Assembly: GCF_041261205.1 (NCBI RefSeq)
Contig: NZ_JBGCCH010000020.1
Location: forward strand, 110,521 to 174,520
Reading direction: 5' to 3'
DNA length: 64,000 nt
Source: Catenulispora sp. MAP5-51
GTDB lineage: Bacteria; Actinomycetota; Actinomycetes; Streptomycetales; Catenulisporaceae
The notes beneath the pieces are model-generated. The model searched no databases. It was not told where the DNA came from and saw nothing but the letters and a program-made list of their open reading frames with translations. Shown piece after piece: positions 11,294-18,539 of this stretch (its first letter is position 1; each line of letters opens with the position of its first letter). A program made the position numbers and the translations under genes.

Positions 11294-11365
11294 ATGCCCG
11301 TCTACGAAGTCCACGACACATTCGCATACGCAGTGCACCGCCACCCCGGAGGCGTGGCGGTGTGA
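11294..11365 (+). CDS. Small upstream ORF (23 aa) coupled to the thioesterase
   Basis: The frame reads MPVYEVHDTFAYAVHR followed by seven more residues and stops at TGA 11363-11365. It has a good GAGGAG ribosome binding site at 11282-11287, six bases before its ATG. The stop overlaps both possible thioesterase starts (GTG 11362 and ATG 11365). The second half of the ORF runs through the hairpin that holds the thioesterase ribosome binding site, so translating ribosomes would melt that hairpin. I infer a leader role. The peptide itself has no recognisable function and could be a chance ORF. Confidence 0.4.
   Translation: MPVYEVHDTFAYAVHRHPGGVAV
11336..11362 (+). promoter_or_regulatory. RNA hairpin presenting the thioesterase ribosome binding site
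   Basis: CACCGCCAC (11336-11344) and GTGGCGGTG (11354-11362) are perfect 9-bp inverted repeats around a 9-base loop, CCCGGAGGC. The loop contains the GGAGG ribosome binding site, and the 3' arm ends in the first base of the GTG start. Such a structure can modulate initiation, and it overlaps the upstream small ORF. Confidence 0.6.
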
Positions 11366-12180
11366 TGACCATGACAGCGGACGCCGACCGAGCGGCCACC
11401 CCGACCGCGGGCACCCCCGCGATCACCGATCCCGACCAGGCCCGCTGGCTCCGCGACCAGAACCGGCGCACCGGCGGCCTCAGGCTGTTCTGCCTCCCGC
11501 ACGCCGGCACCGGCGCCTCGGCCTTCCGCGGCTGGCCCGAATTACTGGGGCCGGGCATCCAGGTGACCGCCGTCCAACTCCCGGGCCGCGAGGACCGCAT
11601 CCGGGACCCGGCGCACGACAGCCTGGACGACCTGCTCGCCGAGCTGGTCCCGGTCCTGGCCCGGGCCGTGGACGACGACGACGGCCCCTACGCCCTGTTC
11701 GGCCACGGCATGGGCGCACTGATCGCCTTCGAGGCGGCCCGCCGCCTGGTGGCCCAAGGCGCCCCGGCACCGCAGCACCTGTTCGCCTCCGCCCACGGCG
11801 CGCCCCACGCGCCGTACCGGGAGCGGCGCGTCAGCGGCCTGCCGGAGCCGGAGTTCAAGCGCGCGATGCTGAAGCTGAGCGGCATCCGCGAGGAGGCGGT
11901 GAAGGAGGTCGCCTTCATCAGCCTGCTGCTGCCGACCCTGCGCGCGGACTTCCGCCTGTGCGAGACCTACGAGTACGTCGACGGCGCACCACTGCCCTGC
12001 CGCCTGACCGTCCTGTCGGGCGCCGACGACGACGTCCCCCCACTGGACCTGGCCCTGTGGCGCGAGCTGCACACCGGACCGTTCCGCATCCGCGTCATCG
12101 ACGGCGGCCGGCACTTCGTGATGCGGGAGCGGCAGCAGGTCGCCGAGGTGGTGCGGGCGGGGTTGGCGGGGGAGTTCTGA
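11362..12180 (+). CDS. Type II thioesterase-like alpha/beta hydrolase lacking the nucleophile serine
   Basis: This 272-residue protein has the full sequence framework of type II thioesterases. It has the LFCLPHAGTGASAFRGW opening, the VQLPGRE segment, the acid region (VLSGADDDVPP) and the catalytic His in GGRHFVM. The nucleophile elbow normally reads GHSMG but here reads GHGMG, so the serine position is Gly116 (codon GGC 11707-11709, one base from AGC). The protein is therefore probably inactive or works by another route, unless the base is wrong. Type II thioesterases normally clear stalled acyl groups from carrier proteins. The gene also carries a TTA codon at 11542-11544. It is coupled to a 23-codon upstream ORF. 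Confidence 0.85.
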   Translation: MMTMTADADRAATPTAGTPAITDPDQARWLRDQNRRTGGLRLFCLPHAGTGASAFRGWPELLGPGIQVTAVQLPGREDRIRDPAHDSLDDLLAELVPVLARAVDDDDGPYALFGHGMGALIAFEAARRLVAQGAPAPQHLFASAHGAPHAPYRERRVSGLPEPEFKRAMLKLSGIREEAVKEVAFISLLLPTLRADFRLCETYEYVDGAPLPCRLTVLSGADDDVPPLDLALWRELHTGPFRIRVIDGGRHFVMRERQQVAEVVRAGLAGEF

Positions 12181-12211
12181 GTTCTGAGGCCTGAGGCCTG
12201 AGGCCTGAGGG
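12174..12211. repeat. 7-bp tandem repeats carrying the stop codon in all frames
   Basis: The last seven bases of the thioesterase gene (gttctga) are duplicated immediately after it. Four 7-bp units (ctgaggc three times, then ctgaggg) follow. Because the unit is not a multiple of three, TGA recurs in every frame at 12178, 12185, 12192, 12199 and 12206. Confidence 0.85.
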
Positions 12212-12217
12212 ATGGAG

Positions 12218-12248
12218 GGCTGGCCTGCTGGCTTTCAGCGGGCCAGCC
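12218..12248. terminator. Strong hairpin between convergent thioesterase and dhaM genes
   Basis: A 13-bp stem (12218-12230 with 12236-12248, one G-U pair) closes on a 5-base loop, gcttt. The outer eight pairs are GGCTGGCC/GGCCAGCC. It lies between two converging genes, so it can terminate both. No long T-tract follows, which is usual for actinobacterial terminators. Confidence 0.7.
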
Positions 12249-12362
12249 TTCGGGTCTCGCCGGCGCGACCATCGACCCACGCATATGTCAGGCGCGCAAG
12301 GACTGCCGGCTGGCTTCGGCCACTGACAAGGCGGCGACTGCTTGTCCGGCGGCCGCGAGCCG

Positions 12363-13052
12363 CTACTCGACCTCGGCGAGAATCGCCGCCAGGGTCTCGA
12401 CCGCGGCGTCGGCGTCCGGCCCCTCGGCGTGCACGGTCACCGTGCCGCCGGCGGTGGCGCCGAGGCTCATCACCGTCAGGACGCCGGTGGGGTTCACCGT
12501 TTTGGCGCCGTACTCGAGGCGGATGGCGCTGGTGAACTTCGCCGCCTCTTGGGCCAGGCGGCCTGCGGGGCGGGCGTGCAGGGTCGCGGGGAGGGTCACT
12601 TGCGCCGACACCCTGCTGCCTTCAGCCCCGCTGGTCGGCTGCGGTCCGGCTTCCGGCGCCTCCAGCTTCGCGATGCCGCGTGCCTGGCGTGCCGCCTCCG
12701 CCACGGTGGCGAGGTCGGCGCCGGAGGCGGCGGTGACGGCGGCGGCTACCGCGCCCTCGACGAAGGGGGCGTCCACCAGCAGGACGTCGGGGCGGGGGTG
12801 GTCTTCCAGGACGGTCAGGGCGGTCAGGACCGAGCTGCCCAGGTCGGGCAGGATGATCACGCCCGCGCCCCCGTCGGCCTCCGTGATGGCCTCGGCGATG
12901 CGGTCGTAGCTCGTGCCCAGTCCGCCGTCGGCGGTGCCGCCGGCTAGTGCCACCGGGACCCGGTCCGTGGCGATCTGCGCCAGGAGTTCGCGCAGGCCCG
13001 CCGCCAGCTGAGCGCTGTGGGATACGAGTACGATGCCGGGGGACTGGTTCAT
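12363..13052 (-). CDS. dhaM: DhaM phosphocarrier (EIIA-HPr) of PTS-dependent dihydroxyacetone kinase
   Basis: This 229-residue protein has two PTS domains. The N-terminal EIIA-Man-like domain carries the phospho-histidine in IVLVSH (His12), followed by LGTSYDRIAEAI. After an Ala/Pro-rich linker, a C-terminal HPr domain from about residue 148 carries His159 in ATLHARPAG. It relays phosphate from enzyme I to the ADP bound on DhaL. Unlike E. coli DhaM it has no enzyme I-like third domain, and a full enzyme I gene sits in the same locus. It is transcribed away from the iclR-type gene, with a -10 TAGTAT at 13061-13066 and a shared operator-like element overlapping its -35. Confidence 0.94.
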   Translation of the reverse strand: MNQSPGIVLVSHSAQLAAGLRELLAQIATDRVPVALAGGTADGGLGTSYDRIAEAITEADGGAGVIILPDLGSSVLTALTVLEDHPRPDVLLVDAPFVEGAVAAAVTAASGADLATVAEAARQARGIAKLEAPEAGPQPTSGAEGSRVSAQVTLPATLHARPAGRLAQEAAKFTSAIRLEYGAKTVNPTGVLTVMSLGATAGGTVTVHAEGPDADAAVETLAAILAEVE

Positions 13053-13060
13053 GAACGGTG

Positions 13061-13089
13061 ATACTAAATCTCGGAACTTTGTTCAGCAA
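13061..13089 (-). promoter_or_regulatory. Predicted dhaM promoter
   Basis: On the minus strand TTGCTG (13089-13084) and TAGTAT (13066-13061) are separated by 17 bases, a good match to a vegetative promoter. The 25-bp operator-like element covers the spacer and -35, so binding there should block RNA polymerase. Confidence 0.6.
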
Positions 13090-13096
13090 TACCGAA
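13072..13096. promoter_or_regulatory. IclR-type operator copy 1 (dhaM/iclR intergenic)
   Basis: This 25-bp element has the pattern CnGAAC-nTn-GTTCAG-nn-AT-nn-CGAA and contains the near-palindrome GAACTTTGTTC. The same pattern with identical spacing recurs only at 13932-13956, in front of dhaK. Both flank the IclR-family gene, which suggests they are its binding sites. Confidence 0.65.
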
Positions 13097-13112
13097 ATGC
13101 GAGGGTCCAGGG

Positions 13113-13886
13113 ATGGTGCAGTCGGTGCAGCGTGCGGTGCGCGTTCTGCGGGAGCTCGCCGCCGGGGGCCCGCGGCTGGGCGTGACCGAGTTGGCCGAGC
13201 GGGTCGGCGTCGCCAAGCCGACCGTGCACGCCCTGCTGCGGACGCTGGAGGGCGAGGGGCTGGTGGTCCAGGACTCCGAGACCGGCCGGTACCAGCTGGG
13301 CCCGGGGTTGCTGCTGCTGGGCAACGCCTATCTGGACACCCAGGAATTGCGGGCGCGGTCGCTGAGCTGGGCCGACACCCTGGCCACCAGGGCCGATGAG
13401 GCCGTGTGGGTGGCGGTGCTGACCGGGGACCATGTCTTCGTCGTGCACCACGCGTTCCGGCCCGAGGGCGTCGTGCAGATCCTCGAGGTCGGCGCCAGCA
13501 TCCCGTGGAGCACCTGCGCGCTGGGCAAGGCGATCGTCGCGTTCCTGCCCCCTGACCAGCGCAAATCCCTGCTCGAAGGCGACCTGCCGGCGCTGACCGG
13601 CTCCAGCATCACCGATCCGGAGGCGCTGGCGCGACAGCTGGACGAGGTCGGGCGGACCGGGCACGCGTTGGAGAACCAGGAGTCGGCCCTCGGCGACGCC
13701 GGGATCGCCGCACCGGTGTTCGACCGCAACGGCGTGGCCGGCGCGATCGGCGTCATCGGCCCGGTCGAGCGGGTTCTGGACGACAGCGCACGTCAGGGCC
13801 ACATCGTCGCCGTCCGCGAGGTCGCCCGGCAGATCTCGCGGGAGCTCGGCGCGGGCCGCGGGGCCTCGCGGACCGCGCGTCCCTGA
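13113..13886 (+). CDS. IclR-family transcriptional regulator of the dha genes
   Basis: This 257-residue protein has an IclR winged helix-turn-helix at residues 1-60 (LGVTELAERVGVAKPTVHALLRTLEGEGLV) and a C-terminal ligand-binding domain with the family signature IPWSTCALGKAIVAFL. It is divergent from dhaM and directly upstream of dhaKL and the enzyme I gene. The identical spacing of two 25-bp elements at both promoters makes local control likely. In streptomycetes GylR, an IclR protein, controls glycerol use, so a glycerol- or dihydroxyacetone-related inducer is plausible but inferred. The ATG 13113 start leaves only 60 bases to the dhaM start. Confidence 0.93.
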   Translation: MVQSVQRAVRVLRELAAGGPRLGVTELAERVGVAKPTVHALLRTLEGEGLVVQDSETGRYQLGPGLLLLGNAYLDTQELRARSLSWADTLATRADEAVWVAVLTGDHVFVVHHAFRPEGVVQILEVGASIPWSTCALGKAIVAFLPPDQRKSLLEGDLPALTGSSITDPEALARQLDEVGRTGHALENQESALGDAGIAAPVFDRNGVAGAIGVIGPVERVLDDSARQGHIVAVREVARQISRELGAGRGASRTARP

Positions 13887-13902
13887 CCGGTCGCGCCCGC
13901 CC

Positions 13903-13931
13903 TTGACACCGCCATCGGCCGGGACTAGCTT
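13903..13931 (+). promoter_or_regulatory. Predicted dhaK promoter
   Basis: TTGACA (13903-13908) is separated by exactly 17 bases from TAGCTT (13926-13931). This is the best consensus promoter in the window. The operator-like element begins one base after the -10 and would cover the start of transcription. The untranslated leader would be about 135 bases. Confidence 0.75.
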
Positions 13932-13956
13932 CCGAACATCGTTCAGTGATGACGAA
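13932..13956. promoter_or_regulatory. IclR-type operator copy 2 (upstream of dhaK)
   Basis: The second copy of the 25-bp element contains the perfect palindrome GAACATCGTTC except for its centre, followed by AG-nn-AT-nn-CGAA with the same spacing as copy 1. It sits immediately downstream of the dhaK -10, where a bound protein would act as a repressor. Confidence 0.65.
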
Positions 13957-14074
13957 CACAAGTCGATCGCGTTAATCCTCGCCCGCGCCAGGCCGGCCCG
14001 CGGCGGCTGTATCGCCGGACAGGCCGCCGGGGCGACACTCGGTGCATGGGTGATCCCTCTGAAGGAGTCGCGGC

Positions 14075-15073
14075 ATGAAGAAGCTGATCAACGCTCCAGA
14101 ATCCGTCCTGAGCGACGCCCTCGCCGGGGTCGCGGCAGCCCATCCGGATCTGCACGTGGACGCACAAGCCCGCGTCATCACCCGGGCCGGCGGGCCCTCG
14201 GTGGGCAAGGTGGCGCTGATCTCCGGTGGCGGTTCCGGTCATGAGCCCCTGCATGGCGGATTCGTCGGCCCGGGGATGTTGCATGCCGCGTGTCCGGGGG
14301 AGGTGTTCACCTCGCCGGTGCCGGATCAGATGGTGGCGGCGGCGCAGGCGGTGAACGGCGGTGCCGGGGTGGTGTTCATCGTGAAGAACTACACCGGCGA
14401 TGTCATGAACTTCCAGATGGCTGCGGAGTTGGCCGCCGATGACGGTATCGAGGTGGCCACGGTTCTGGTCGATGACGATGTCGCGGTGAAGGACTCGACC
14501 TGGACGGCCGGTCGTCGCGGTACTGGTGCGACGGTGTTCGTGGAGAAGATCGCCGGGGCTTTTGCCGAGCAGGGTGCGGGCCTGGGCGAGGTTGCCGAGT
14601 TGGGTCGTCGGGTGAATGCGGCCTCGCGCAGTTTCGCGGTGGCGTTGACTGCGTGTACGACGCCTGCGGCGGGTAAGCCCGGGTTCGAGTTGGCCGAGGA
14701 TGAGATGGAGGTCGGTGTCGGTATCCACGGCGAGCCCGGCCGCAGCCGGGAGAAGCTGGAGCCGGCCTCGGCGATCGTGGCCCGTTCCCTGGACGCCATC
14801 TTCGCCGATCAGCCGTTGACCGCCGGTGACGAGACCATCGTGATGGTCAACGGCCTTGGCGGCACCCCGCTCATCGAGCTGTACATCGCCTACGCCGAAG
14901 TCGCCAAGTACTTCGCGGACAAGGGCGTCCGCATCGCCCGCAACCTCGTCGGGAACTACATCACCAGCCTGGAGATGGCCGGCGTCTCGCTGACCGTGTG
15001 CAAGGCCGACGAGCAGATGCTTGCCTTGTGGGACGCGCCGGTGAACACCCCCGCCCTGCGCTGGGGCGCCTGA
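14075..15073 (+). CDS. dhaK: Dihydroxyacetone kinase subunit DhaK
   Basis: This 332-residue protein binds dihydroxyacetone covalently. The substrate histidine His218 lies in GIHGEPG, exactly the E. coli number. The N-terminus carries the GGGSGHEP loop near residues 51-58 and the FIVKNYTGD segment. It works with DhaL (ADP-bound) and DhaM (phosphate donor) in the cytoplasm to make dihydroxyacetone phosphate. ATG 14075 follows GAAGGAG with good spacing. dhaL begins 18 bases after its stop. The promoter and operator lie upstream, after the iclR-type gene. Confidence 0.97.
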   Translation: MKKLINAPESVLSDALAGVAAAHPDLHVDAQARVITRAGGPSVGKVALISGGGSGHEPLHGGFVGPGMLHAACPGEVFTSPVPDQMVAAAQAVNGGAGVVFIVKNYTGDVMNFQMAAELAADDGIEVATVLVDDDVAVKDSTWTAGRRGTGATVFVEKIAGAFAEQGAGLGEVAELGRRVNAASRSFAVALTACTTPAAGKPGFELAEDEMEVGVGIHGEPGRSREKLEPASAIVARSLDAIFADQPLTAGDETIVMVNGLGGTPLIELYIAYAEVAKYFADKGVRIARNLVGNYITSLEMAGVSLTVCKADEQMLALWDAPVNTPALRWGA

Positions 15074-15090
15074 GGACGAAGGAGCCGACT

Positions 15091-15714
15091 ATGGACATCC
15101 ACCTGACCCGGGCCTGGGTGCGGGCAGTAGCCGCGGCGATGGATGAGCACAAAGACCACCTGACGCAGCTGGACTCGGCCATCGGCGACGCCGACCACGG
15201 CGTGAACATGCAGCGCGGCTTCACGGCGGTCCTGGCGGCGCTGGACGGCTACGAGGCGGCCGGCGTCGGCGACGTGCTCGTCAAGACCGGCACGACGCTG
15301 ATCTCCAACGTCGGCGGCGCCGCCGGCCCGCTCTACGGCACCTTCTTCCGCGCCACCGGCAAGCAGCTCACCGGCCCGACCGCCGACGCCGAGCAGCTGG
15401 CCGCCGCCTTCGACGCCGGACTGGCCGGCGTGCAGAAGCTCGGCGCCGCCGTGCCCGGCGACAAGACCATGGTCGACGCCCTCGTCCCGGCGCTGGCCGC
15501 GTTCGGTGAGGCGGCGCGCGCCGGGGAGGGCGAGGCCGCGGCGGCCGAGAAGGCCGCGAAGGCCGCCGAGACCGGCATGCAGGACACGATCCCCTTGCAG
15601 GCCCGTAAGGGACGCGCGTCCTACCTCGGAGCCCGCAGCGTCGGGCACCAGGATCCCGGCGCCACCTCCACCGCGTTGGTCCTCCGAGCCCTCGCGGAGG
15701 TGCTCCAGTCGTGA
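15091..15714 (+). CDS. dhaL: Dihydroxyacetone kinase subunit DhaL
   Basis: This 207-residue protein is the nucleotide-binding subunit. It carries the Mg-ADP motif SAIGDADHGVNMQRGF and a later GDKTMVDAL segment, and ends in ARKGRASYLGARSVGHQDPG, all DhaL signatures. ADP stays bound as a cofactor and is rephosphorylated by DhaM. The start is ATG 15091, just after GAAGGAG. The stop overlaps the GTG of the enzyme I gene (GTGA), so the two are coupled. Confidence 0.97.
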   Translation: MDIHLTRAWVRAVAAAMDEHKDHLTQLDSAIGDADHGVNMQRGFTAVLAALDGYEAAGVGDVLVKTGTTLISNVGGAAGPLYGTFFRATGKQLTGPTADAEQLAAAFDAGLAGVQKLGAAVPGDKTMVDALVPALAAFGEAARAGEGEAAAAEKAAKAAETGMQDTIPLQARKGRASYLGARSVGHQDPGATSTALVLRALAEVLQS

Positions 15715-17495
15715 CGCGGTCGACCTACGTCGGACACCTGGCTTCCGCCGGCACGGCTCTGGGCCTGCTGCACCACACGGATCTGCCGCCGGTCGCGCCG
15801 CCCGGTCCGGGCCCGGGCGAGCCCCCGGCGCCGGACTCGGCCGTGGCCGCGGGTGCGGGTGCGGCCTCGGACCCTGCTCCGGACCCTGCTCCGGACCCTG
15901 CCTCGTCCTCGGCCCCAGCCCCGGACCCGGTCGCAGAGGTCACCGAAGCCTTCGATGCGGTGGCCGAGCAGCTGGCCGGGCTCTCGCAGACGCTGCGCGC
16001 CTCCGGGCAGACCGACATGGCCGACATCGTCGAGGTCGACGGCTACATCGCGCTGGACGGCGAGCTGCGCGGCGCGGCCGTGCAGCAGGTGCGCGCCGGC
16101 CGGTCCGCGCCGGACGCCGTCGTCCTGGCCGTCCACGAGTACGCCGCGCTGCTCGCGAACCTGGACGACCCGACGCTGGCCGAACGCGCGGCCGACGTGC
16201 GCCAGGTCGGCCGCCGAGTCCTGGCCCACCTCGCCGGGGCGAAGTCGGCCGTCCCCGAGGGCCCGGTGGTGCTGGCCGCGCAGGAGATCGGCGCCGCGGA
16301 CCTGCTGGAGTACGGCGATCTGGTCGTCGCCGCGGTCTCGGCGATCGGCGGCCCCAACTCCCACGCCTCGATCATCGCGCGCTCGCTGGGCATCCCGCTG
16401 ATCCTGGGCATCGACGCGGAGGTCCTGAATCATCCGGACGGCACCGAGGTCCTCATCGACGCCGAACGCTCGACGCTCACAGTGAATCCCGAGCCGGGGG
16501 AGCGGACGGCGGCCGTCGCGGCGATGGACGCGGCGCGCCGGCGGCGCGAGGTCCTGGCGGCCGAGCGCGACCTGCCGTCACAGACCCTTGACGGCCAGGC
16601 GGTCGCGCTGCGCGCGAACGTCGCCACGTCGGTCGAGACCAAGGCCGCGAACACCGCGAAGGCCGACGGCGTCGGGCTGCTGCGGACCGAGCTGCCGTTC
16701 CTGGACGCGCGTTCCTGGCCCACGGCCGAGCAGCACGCCGCGGTGCTGCGGCCGATCCTCGGCAAGCTGGCCGGGCAGCCGGTGACCGTGCGCACGCTGG
16801 ACTTCGCCGACGACAAGTTCCCGCCGTTCCTGGCCGGCCAGGCCGTGGACGGGCACCTGGGCCGGGGCCTGCCGCACATGCTCGCCGAGCCGCACGCGTT
16901 CGCGGATCAGTTCCGTGCGATCCTCGCCGCCGGGGAGGCGTGCGATCTGCGTGTCATGATCCCCATGGTGGCCACCGTCGAGGAACTCGCGGCCTGCGCG
17001 AGGATTCTGGCCGACGTCGCCGCGGAGCTGGACGTGGCGCCGCCGCCGATCGGCGCGATGATCGAGCTGCCCGAAGCCGTCGAGATCGCGGACGAACTGG
17101 CGGCGGCCGGTGCCTTCTTCTCCATCGGCAGCAACGACCTGACCAGCCAGATCCTGGGGCTGGACCGGCGCGATCCGGCGGTATCCCCGGCGCTGGCCGC
17201 GCACCCGCGCGTCCTCGACGCCATCGCCCGCACCGTGCAGGCCGCGCACCGGCGGGACATCCGGGTATCAGTGTGCGGCGATGCCGCGGCCCATCCCCTC
17301 GTCATCCCCCTCTTGCTCGGCCTGGGCTGCGACGTGCTGTCGGTGGCCCCCGCCGCGCTGGACGAGACGCGGGTCCGCGTCCGCCGCCTGGACGCGCAGA
17401 TCTGTGCCGATGTCGCCGCCGAGGCACTGGCCTGCGAGACGCTGGAGAGCGTGCAGCGGTTGGTACGCCGGCGCTGCTGGCCGGCCATGCCCTGA
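15711..17495 (+). CDS. ptsI: PTS enzyme I (phosphoenolpyruvate-protein phosphotransferase)
   Basis: This 594-residue protein takes phosphate from PEP and passes it to the HPr domain of DhaM. The phospho-histidine is His218 in GGPNSHASIIARSLGIP. The PEP-binding barrel follows with GVGLLRTELPFL, the SIGSNDLTSQ segment and the catalytic cysteine in SVCGDAAAHP. An unusual Pro/Ala/Asp-rich linker with DPAP repeats fills about residues 25-75, inside the N-terminal region. Its overlap with dhaL indicates an enzyme I dedicated to dihydroxyacetone phosphorylation, although it could also serve sugar PTSs elsewhere. Confidence 0.93.
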   Translation: MTRSTYVGHLASAGTALGLLHHTDLPPVAPPGPGPGEPPAPDSAVAAGAGAASDPAPDPAPDPASSSAPAPDPVAEVTEAFDAVAEQLAGLSQTLRASGQTDMADIVEVDGYIALDGELRGAAVQQVRAGRSAPDAVVLAVHEYAALLANLDDPTLAERAADVRQVGRRVLAHLAGAKSAVPEGPVVLAAQEIGAADLLEYGDLVVAAVSAIGGPNSHASIIARSLGIPLILGIDAEVLNHPDGTEVLIDAERSTLTVNPEPGERTAAVAAMDAARRRREVLAAERDLPSQTLDGQAVALRANVATSVETKAANTAKADGVGLLRTELPFLDARSWPTAEQHAAVLRPILGKLAGQPVTVRTLDFADDKFPPFLAGQAVDGHLGRGLPHMLAEPHAFADQFRAILAAGEACDLRVMIPMVATVEELAACARILADVAAELDVAPPPIGAMIELPEAVEIADELAAAGAFFSIGSNDLTSQILGLDRRDPAVSPALAAHPRVLDAIARTVQAAHRRDIRVSVCGDAAAHPLVIPLLLGLGCDVLSVAPAALDETRVRVRRLDAQICADVAAEALACETLESVQRLVRRRCWPAMP

Positions 17496-17531
17496 AGCCG
17501 GAACCGCCATGCAGTACCCGAGAGGATGTCC

Positions 17532-18521
17532 ATGACGTCGAAGCACCCTGATCCCGATCCGGCCCCGATGGCGGCCTTCGGGCTAGGCCTGGCTGCCGTG
17601 GGGCGCCCCGGGTACATCAACCTCGGCCGCGAGGACGACCTGCCGGCCGACCGCTCGGTCGAGGCGATGCGTACTCGCGCGCACGCGGTGCTCGACGCGG
17701 CCTACGCGGCCGGGATCCGCTACTTCGACGCCGCTCGCTCCTATGGCCGCGCCGAGGAGTTCCTCGGCGAATGGCTGAATGCGCACCCTGACATCGACGA
17801 CGTGGCCGTGGGCAGCAAGTGGGGCTACACGTACACCGCCGACTGGCGCGTCGACGCGCCGGTGCACGAGGTGAAGGACCACAGCATCGCGGTGTTCAGC
17901 CGGCAGATCGCCGAGACCCGGTCGCTGCTGGGCGATCGGCTGAACCTGTACCAGATCCACTCGGTCACCCCCGACAGTCAGGCTCTGACCGATCAGGGCC
18001 TGCACCGCCGGCTGGCCGCCTTGGCCGCGCAGGGCGTGCGGATCGGCCTGTCGACCAGCGGGCCGCGGCAGGCCGAGGCCATCCGGGCGGCGCTGCGGAT
18101 CACGATCGGCGGCAGCCGCCTGTTCGAGTGCGTCCAGGCCACCTACAACCTGCTGGAGACGTCGGTCGGACCGGCGCTGGCCGAGGCCCACGAGGCCGGA
18201 TGGACGGTCATCGTCAAGGAGGGGCTGGCCAACGGCCGGCTGACCGACGCCCATCTGACGGAGCAGGAGCAGGACGACTCGGCGCTGTCGGAGGTCGCGA
18301 AGACGTTGTCGGCCGGCGCCGATGCCGTCGCGCTCGCGGCGATCGCGGCCCGGCCCTGGGTCGACGTCGTGCTGTCGGGCGCCGCGACCGTGGCCCAGGT
18401 GGAGAGCAACCTGACCGCCGCGGATCTGCGCTTGGCGCCCGATCAGCTCGACCGACTCGCCGCGCTGGCGATGCCGCCGGAGGAGTACTGGACTCAGCGT
18501 TCTCAGATGGCGTGGAGCTGA
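17532..18521 (+). CDS. Aldo/keto reductase
   Basis: This protein of about 329 residues is a TIM-barrel NADPH-dependent oxidoreductase. The catalytic tetrad is visible as Asp and Tyr in YFDAARSYGRAEEFLG, Lys in VGSKWGY, and His in LYQIHSVTPD. I favour ATG 17532 because GAGAGG lies six bases upstream; ATG 17526 overlaps that site and would add two residues. It follows the enzyme I gene by 36 bases and may be cotranscribed with the dha genes. A role in dihydroxyacetone, glyceraldehyde or methylglyoxal reduction would fit but is inference. Confidence 0.88.
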   Translation: MTSKHPDPDPAPMAAFGLGLAAVGRPGYINLGREDDLPADRSVEAMRTRAHAVLDAAYAAGIRYFDAARSYGRAEEFLGEWLNAHPDIDDVAVGSKWGYTYTADWRVDAPVHEVKDHSIAVFSRQIAETRSLLGDRLNLYQIHSVTPDSQALTDQGLHRRLAALAAQGVRIGLSTSGPRQAEAIRAALRITIGGSRLFECVQATYNLLETSVGPALAEAHEAGWTVIVKEGLANGRLTDAHLTEQEQDDSALSEVAKTLSAGADAVALAAIAARPWVDVVLSGAATVAQVESNLTAADLRLAPDQLDRLAALAMPPEEYWTQRSQMAWS

Positions 18522-18539
18522 GCGCGTGCCGGAGCTTCG

